Positions 33,245 through 37,477 of a DNA stretch of 37,477 nucleotides are shown piece after piece. The stretch comes from Pseudobdellovibrionaceae bacterium (GTDB taxonomy: Bacteria; Bdellovibrionota; Bdellovibrionia; Bdellovibrionales; Bdellovibrionaceae), in assembly GCA_019637875.1 (NCBI GenBank), contig JAHBUW010000023.1, positions 1 through 37,477 of the forward strand, given 5' to 3'. Numbering within the stretch: the first letter of the stretch is position 1; the number at the start of each line of letters is the position of its first letter. Made by a program: the position numbers and the translations under genes. Under the pieces are notes generated by a model. That model saw nothing but the letters and a program-made list of their open reading frames with translations, was not told the DNA's origin and searched no databases.

Positions 33245-34437
33245 TCCGTTCACTACTCGGTCTCGCGACCTGTTTGTTGCTTGCCGCGTGCGCGAGCACG
33301 AAGTCGCCCTTCGTAGCCTCACCGAATAACGAAGATCCCGTCATCGCCGAGCAGCGTAAAGCGATCGAAACCGCGCAGTCTCAGCTGCAGTCGCAAAATT
33401 GGTCCGCGGCCGAAGAGCAGTTCACGCTTTTCATTCGTAAATATCCCGTTTCTTTCTACTCGGCGCAGGCCTTTTACGGACGTGGTCGGGCCTTGGAGGG
33501 ATTGGGGCAACCGGCGGCGGCGATCCAAGTTTATCGTCAGCTGGGCGAGCAGGCGCGGACCGCGGCGCCCGAGTTCGCCGCGCGCGCTTACGTGCGCATG
33601 TCGTACTGTCACGAAAGTTTGGGCGATGAGGCGCGGTTGCAGGCGGCATTGGCCGATGCCGAGAAGCTGGCGGACGCGTTACCTTCGGACGTTCGTTATC
33701 TGGAGATCCCGACGCGCAAAGCGGCTTCGCTCATGCGCATGGGACGTCGTGATGAAGCCCGCCGATTGCTCGCGAAAGTGGAAAAGGATCTACCCGATGT
33801 TCGGCCCACCAGTCCGGATGACCAGCGATTGCGTCATGCCGAAATCTTGGCGAATTTGGGCACGCTCGACGTGAAAAGCGTTACGCCCGAGAACTTCCTG
33901 CCCACGCTCGAGGCCCTGCAGGCCTTGCAGCCTTTCCTCTGGAAAGCGATCACGTTGCGCGCGGGAGCGTGGTCCAACCACGCGGCGGATCAGCTGCGTG
34001 CCGCTTATTTCAATCTCGCTGGTTTGGCGTTCAGTCCCCCCAAAGTCGAGGGCGGTCGCAGCCAGGAGTCTTCGGCTCGGTACCAGGCGGAGCTGCAAAA
34101 GAAATGGGTTGCGCGTCTTCTGGAAAGCTCGGCGGCGCTGAAAACCTATGCGGGCGGGGACCTATCCGAAGGCGGCGAGTCCCTCGTCACGACGCTTGCG
34201 CAAATTGAAGAGAATGGACGCAAGATTCTTTGGGGGCGTCAGTCTTTGACTCCGTTGACGGAAGAGTCCAAGGTCCACCAAAACCCGCGCAAAGACGGCC
34301 GTGTCGTCTCGGAACCGATGTTCGACGCCGAACGGGGCGCGGAAGTGAAAGATCCGCCGACCGAAATGACCGAGCCTTTGATGCCTGCGCCGAAAATCGA
34401 TGCCGCCGATCCGAATCTGAAAGAAGGACGTCCATGA
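33241..34437 (+). CDS. Lipoprotein with TPR-like repeats
   Basis: The start is ATG 33241, overlapping the ATPase stop. The signal sequence MIRSLLGLATCLLLAAC has a clear lipobox (L-A-A-C) with the lipidated Cys at residue 17. The mature protein (398 residues in all) is helical and Ala/Leu/Gln-rich; the region about 45-190 reads as tandem tetratricopeptide-like hairpins (WSAAEEQFTLFIRKYP, AQAFYGRGRALEGLGQPAAA, ARAYVRMSYCHESLGDEA), similar to outer-membrane assembly lipoproteins such as BamD. The C-terminal 80 residues are Pro- and Glu-rich and probably disordered. Being coupled to two cytosolic ATPases is unusual and hints at a shared envelope process. It overlaps gshA by 4 bases. Confidence 0.85.
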   Translation: MIRSLLGLATCLLLAACASTKSPFVASPNNEDPVIAEQRKAIETAQSQLQSQNWSAAEEQFTLFIRKYPVSFYSAQAFYGRGRALEGLGQPAAAIQVYRQLGEQARTAAPEFAARAYVRMSYCHESLGDEARLQAALADAEKLADALPSDVRYLEIPTRKAASLMRMGRRDEARRLLAKVEKDLPDVRPTSPDDQRLRHAEILANLGTLDVKSVTPENFLPTLEALQALQPFLWKAITLRAGAWSNHAADQLRAAYFNLAGLAFSPPKVEGGRSQESSARYQAELQKKWVARLLESSAALKTYAGGDLSEGGESLVTTLAQIEENGRKILWGRQSLTPLTEESKVHQNPRKDGRVVSEPMFDAERGAEVKDPPTEMTEPLMPAPKIDAADPNLKEGRP

Positions 34438-35687
34438 TCCAGAACTCCCTCCACAAAAACTACTGCTCGAGCACCGACAAATTGTCGACGTGGTACGCCC
34501 AGAAGACTCAAGGGTTGGGGCTGCCGTTTTATTCGAGCTACGATATTCGTGACTCGGGATTCAAGGTCGCCAACGTGGACGCGAATATCTTCCCGGCGGG
34601 TTTCAACAACATCTGCCCGACGGACAAAGACTACGCGATCGAAATTTTCGCCGAGGCTTTCCGCACCCGCTACGGCGCCAACGATCCCCAGCGCATCATG
34701 CTCGTGACCGAAGAACATACGAACAATCCCTACTATTGGGAAAACGTTCTCACGATCAAATCCTTGATGGAATCCAGCGGTCGCAAGGTGATGATCGCGA
34801 TTCCGCGCCGGATGGAGCAGCCCCTCAAGGTGAAAAGCCTGACCGGCGTCGAGATCGACGTCGTCTCGGCATTTGAAGATTCTGTTTGGGTGAAAGAGTT
34901 CAAGCCGGAGCTGATCGTTTCGAACAACGACTTTTCGGAACCTTACGAGGAGTGGGCGGCGCAATTGACGTTGCCGATCGATCCGCCGCGTGAGCTCGGC
35001 TGGTACCAGCGCAAGAAGTCGAACTACTTCAAACACTACAACGCCTTGGTGGAGGAGTTCGCCGGAATCTGCGGCATCGATCCCTTTGTGTTGAACGTGA
35101 AGACCGAGATCTTCGAGAACTTCGATCTGGCGGACGAGAATCAGATGAAGACCCTTGCCGAACGCGTCGACCTGATGGTCGCGGAGCTGAAGGCTGAGTA
35201 CGCCAAGCGCGGCATCCAGCAGGAGCCCGTCGTCTTCGTGAAGAACAACGCGGGCACTTACGGTCTGGGCGTGACGATGGTGAAATCCGGCGCCGACGTC
35301 ATGGAGTGGAACTATAAATCCCGCAAGAAAATGAAGGCCGCGAAAGGCGGGCGCGAGATCCACGATGTCATCGTGCAAGAGGGGATTCCCTCGCGCGTGC
35401 AAGCGGACGGTGCGACGGCCGAGCCGGTCATCTACATGGTGGGCTGCGACCTTGCGGGCGGATTCCTGCGTTCCCACGCCGAGAAGTCTTCGACCGAATC
35501 GTTGAACTCGCCCGGTGCGGTTTACAAACGCCTGTGCGTCGCCGATCTGCAGGTGAACGTCGAAGGTTCGCCGCTTGAAAACGTCTATGGCTGGTCGGCG
35601 CGTCTGGGGCTGCTCGCGATCGGTATGGAGGCGCGGGATCTGGGCCTGCGTCTGCGCGGTCGGGGTTGCCCGACGGCGGGGGAATAA
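34434..35687 (+). CDS. gshA: Glutamate-cysteine ligase (T. ferrooxidans type)
   Basis: Catalyses the first step of glutathione synthesis, joining glutamate and cysteine with ATP. The start is ATG 34434 in an ATGA overlap with the lipoprotein; the frame is open further upstream, but only antisense-like sequence within the lipoprotein gene. The 417-residue protein matches the proteobacterial GshA family unrelated to the E. coli enzyme: the opening with PFYSSYDIRDSGFKVANVDA (25-44), FPAGFNNICPTD, then FVKNNAGTYGLGVTMVKSG near the ATP-binding core. No gshB is next to it. Its place in an operon with ArsA-like ATPases is odd; glutathione could act in thiol balance for these, but that is speculation. 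Confidence 0.9.
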   Translation: MIQNSLHKNYCSSTDKLSTWYAQKTQGLGLPFYSSYDIRDSGFKVANVDANIFPAGFNNICPTDKDYAIEIFAEAFRTRYGANDPQRIMLVTEEHTNNPYYWENVLTIKSLMESSGRKVMIAIPRRMEQPLKVKSLTGVEIDVVSAFEDSVWVKEFKPELIVSNNDFSEPYEEWAAQLTLPIDPPRELGWYQRKKSNYFKHYNALVEEFAGICGIDPFVLNVKTEIFENFDLADENQMKTLAERVDLMVAELKAEYAKRGIQQEPVVFVKNNAGTYGLGVTMVKSGADVMEWNYKSRKKMKAAKGGREIHDVIVQEGIPSRVQADGATAEPVIYMVGCDLAGGFLRSHAEKSSTESLNSPGAVYKRLCVADLQVNVEGSPLENVYGWSARLGLLAIGMEARDLGLRLRGRGCPTAGE

Positions 35688-35696
35688 ACTTCATTT

Positions 35697-35712
35697 CCCG
35701 ACATTGGTCGGG
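35697..35712 (+). other. Small hairpin after gshA
   Basis: CCCGAC-ATTG-GTCGGG is a perfect 6-bp stem 10 bases after the gshA stop. It is followed by TGGGCTTTGGG rather than a T run, so it is at best a weak terminator or a 3'-end stabilising hairpin. Confidence 0.35.
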
Positions 35713-35753
35713 TGGGCTTTGGGCGAATTTCACCCTTTTTTTACCTGAGGGTG

Positions 35754-35762
35754 TGCTACGCT
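35754..35762 (+). promoter_or_regulatory. Extended -10 element before the gene at 35769
   Basis: TGCTACGCT fits TGnTAnnnT and ends six bases before ATG 35769. No ribosome-binding site is properly spaced, so the transcript may begin at or near the ATG. Confidence 0.35.
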
Positions 35763-35768
35763 TTTTCT

Positions 35769-36419
35769 ATGAAGTGGTTTATCGGCGGTTTGATTCTGGG
35801 CGTCTCGTTTATCGGGGGATTCAGTTACATCATTCAGTCTCATCAGCCGACGGGTGAAGTCGCGGTGATGAACCGTTCGGCGCGGACGCCGGCGGCGATC
35901 CGGAAGGTCTATGACTTTTCGGAGCTCGACGGCAATGCCCTGAACCAAGCTTCCAAACAACGTCTGATGGCGGGCTTTGAAGTCACCCGCGATCAATCCG
36001 ACATCGGTGTGCGCCTGGGTCACTTTGTGGTCGCGGGTCAAGACGGCGAAAAGGTGTTCGCCTGCGATCGTTTCGACCGCGTGGTCCTTTCCTTCGAAGG
36101 CGAAGGCGTCGCGACCAACGGCGATAAGCCGCAGATGGAAGTCGAAGGGCAGTGCGAACCGGACCAAGACGTGAATCGCATTTCGCCTTTGTGGATCCCG
36201 GTCGCGCGCATCACCGCCGACACGGTTCATGACGGCGAACAGATCTACCAAAACCGCGGCCAAGATATCCGCGTGAAGTTCGCGAACGTCTCGGATCAAT
36301 GGCCGCCCCAATGGGTGTTGACCTCGATCCGTTTGAAGAACGCGGGCCATGAAGACGTGACCATCGAGTCGACGGAGCTCCGTCAGATGATGGATCGTCC
36401 CGTCGTCGTCGAATTCTAA
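35769..36419 (+). CDS. Membrane-anchored protein of unknown function
   Basis: A 216-residue protein with an N-terminal hydrophobic helix (about 4-23, MKWFIGGLILGVSFIGGF), acting as membrane anchor or uncleaved signal, followed by a soluble domain of about 180 residues. That domain appears beta-rich, with two Cys placed to form a disulfide (FACDRF and GQCEPD) and short strands such as RLGHFVVAG and WVLTSIRLKNAGHE. I recognise no family. It is separated from gshA by 81 bases with its own candidate -10 box and lacks a ribosome-binding site. The ATG at 35769 is chosen because the helix begins there; the frame stays open to 35712. Confidence 0.7.
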   Translation: MKWFIGGLILGVSFIGGFSYIIQSHQPTGEVAVMNRSARTPAAIRKVYDFSELDGNALNQASKQRLMAGFEVTRDQSDIGVRLGHFVVAGQDGEKVFACDRFDRVVLSFEGEGVATNGDKPQMEVEGQCEPDQDVNRISPLWIPVARITADTVHDGEQIYQNRGQDIRVKFANVSDQWPPQWVLTSIRLKNAGHEDVTIESTELRQMMDRPVVVEF

Positions 36420-36430
36420 TTCGGTTTCGA

Positions 36431-36443
36431 TCTCAAAACGAGA
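36431..36443 (+). promoter_or_regulatory. TCTC-N5-GAGA inverted repeat
   Basis: TCTC-AAAAC-GAGA lies 65 bases before the lipoprotein start at 36496. It matches the arms and spacer length of the palindromes at 7918-7934 and 25262-25276. Confidence 0.25.
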
Positions 36444-36480
36444 CGCTCCACGAAGCTCGTCGGAGTCCGTCTTTCTTTTC

Positions 36481-36489
36481 TGTTATCTT
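36481..36489 (+). promoter_or_regulatory. Extended -10 element before the lipoprotein gene
   Basis: TGTTATCTT is an extended -10 match (TGn followed by TATCTT) ending six bases before ATG 36496. There is no ribosome-binding site between them and no clear -35 hexamer. Confidence 0.35.
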
Positions 36490-36495
36490 GAATGG

Positions 36496-37477
36496 ATGGG
36501 GACGTTTCGCCGAGGCAAAAAACGTGGCGTTTTGGGGGTCATACTCCTTCTATTGATGCTGCTGCCGACGTTTCAGAACTGTGGTTCCCATCTGCAGATG
36601 ACGGGATCATTTGAGAGCGCTTCGGCGCTGGAATCCGTCGGCGCGACCGCTTCGTCCGGAAACTCGCAACAGACGGTTCCCGCGACGGGAGGTTCCGGAC
36701 AGGCCACCGCGCCCACGCCGTCACCGACGCCGAAACCGACTCCAGTCCCGACGCCACAACCGACGCCTGTCCCGACACCCGTGCCGACTCCGACCCCAAC
36801 ACCCGAGATCGTCTGCCGTCCGCCGCGCCATTACCAGCATGTGCTGCTGCCGGGACAAGAGAAGTTCCTGCAATGCGGGTCCCATTCCGATGTCATGCAT
36901 GTTTCGGTTCCGGATCGCGGTCGCGCCATCGCCCGATTCACCGCGGGATACCGGAACAATCATCCTTCGACGATTTACTACTGGGCCACGAATGTTGTCG
37001 TCGGCGCGCCCATTCAAGTGTCGGGCGTCGGTGACGATATCTGTCCCGGGACGGGGACGGTGGCGAAGCAAACCCTCGGCTACGGAAATTTGGTGGACGG
37101 GTACCAGACCGTGCGGGTCACCGCGATTCAAGGCTCGAGTCCCTGCGAGAACGGGCACGTGGCCGTCATGTCGGGTGCGACATTGGATATCTGGGTGGAG
37201 GACGATCGCGCGGAGTGCGTGGGCAAAGATCTTTCTTATTCGAGCGTGTACATGACCCGCGGGGTTTCCGAGCAGAACGTGTACGTCTGGAAGACTTATA
37301 TGGAGGCGGCGGTTACGCTTTCGGTCGCCAAGGCGAAAAATCGTTCGCGCGTGCACATGATGACTTCGGTGGAGGGAACTCCGGATCAAAACCCGAATCG
37401 CGTTTGCGGACAAGAGTCGGCAACGCTGGTTTCACAAAGTGCCGTGGGTGGAGCCGTGACCGCGCAATACCAATACG
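36496..37477 (+). CDS. Lipoprotein with Pro-Thr linker, 3' end cut by window end
   Basis: The frame from ATG 36496 is open to the last base of the window (at least 327 residues). It starts with a basic N-terminus, a hydrophobic helix (about 11-24) and a lipobox ending F-Q-N-C with Cys29; the Asn before Cys is atypical for a lipobox. A Ser/Gly/Thr-rich stretch follows, then a Pro-Thr repeat linker (about 73-103, built on TPTP and PVPTP units), then a globular domain from about residue 107 with several Cys (IVCRPP, LQCGSH, DDICPG, SPCENG, AECVGK, RVCGQE) and predicted beta structure. No family is recognised. The layout is that of an outer-membrane-tethered surface or periplasmic domain. An ATG at 36492 is in another frame and is not used. 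Confidence 0.8.
   Translation, partial: MGTFRRGKKRGVLGVILLLLMLLPTFQNCGSHLQMTGSFESASALESVGATASSGNSQQTVPATGGSGQATAPTPSPTPKPTPVPTPQPTPVPTPVPTPTPTPEIVCRPPRHYQHVLLPGQEKFLQCGSHSDVMHVSVPDRGRAIARFTAGYRNNHPSTIYYWATNVVVGAPIQVSGVGDDICPGTGTVAKQTLGYGNLVDGYQTVRVTAIQGSSPCENGHVAVMSGATLDIWVEDDRAECVGKDLSYSSVYMTRGVSEQNVYVWKTYMEAAVTLSVAKAKNRSRVHMMTSVEGTPDQNPNRVCGQESATLVSQSAVGGAVTAQYQY

Noticed and set aside
34239-35477. 412-codon open frame on the minus strand opposite gshA
   Set aside because: GshA is recognisable on the plus strand and coupled to its upstream gene; the antisense frame has no family features.

Overview
The window looks like chromosomal DNA of a fairly GC-rich (high-50s % by eye) Gram-negative member of the Bdellovibrionota or a related former deltaproteobacterial group. 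The assignment rests on several points: a T. ferrooxidans-type GshA; a pair of ArsA-like ATPases beside the trigger factor gene; a lipoprotein with an F-Q-N-C lipobox; many secreted proteins of unknown family; and a sigma-54 regulator with a PocR-like sensor domain. This is inference from gene content. No rRNA, tRNA, CRISPR array, transposase or prophage was seen. Coding density is high and no stretch over about 200 bases lacks a gene.

Layout. 1-2.3 kb (+): the 3' part of an unrecognised large protein, an outer-membrane barrel-like protein and a 53-aa basic protein. 2.3-5.5 kb (-): a secreted protein and the glucosaminidase NagZ in a coupled operon, then a TonB-type protein. 5.6-10.3 kb (+): a TadG-like pilus-assembly protein followed by two secreted Cys/Gly-rich proteins, perhaps parts of a surface structure. 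10.3-13.0 kb (-): a degenerate sigma-54-activator-like protein, then AmgK and MurU (MurNAc kinase and uridylyltransferase). 13.2-15.5 kb (-): a small membrane protein and a full sigma-54 activator. 15.6-23.0 kb (-): PBP1A, UvrA and an MsbA-like exporter in tight order. 23.2-25.2 kb (-): a large secreted coiled-coil protein. 25.4-29.8 kb (+): a small conserved protein, then ftsE-ftsX-envC-ctpA with overlapping junctions. 29.8-31.2 kb (-): trigger factor with a clear promoter. 31.25-35.7 kb (+): two ArsA-like ATPases, a TPR lipoprotein and GshA, all joined by ATGA overlaps. 35.8-37.5 kb (+): a membrane-anchored protein and a lipoprotein cut by the window end.

How the genes work together. Cell-wall handling dominates. 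NagZ would release anhydroMurNAc, and AmgK plus MurU would return MurNAc to UDP-MurNAc without the normal de novo steps. PBP1A polymerises the wall, and FtsEX-EnvC with CtpA would regulate wall cleavage during division. MsbA and TonB serve the outer envelope. The ArsA-like pair, the coupled lipoprotein and GshA form an operon whose joint purpose is not obvious. The most unusual items are the sigma-54-activator relative with a destroyed Walker A, the Tad-linked Cys-rich secreted proteins, a terminator buried in the opposing murU gene, a Lys/Ala-rich insert in UvrA, and a recurring -10-like hexamer just upstream of start codons that lack a usable ribosome-binding site.
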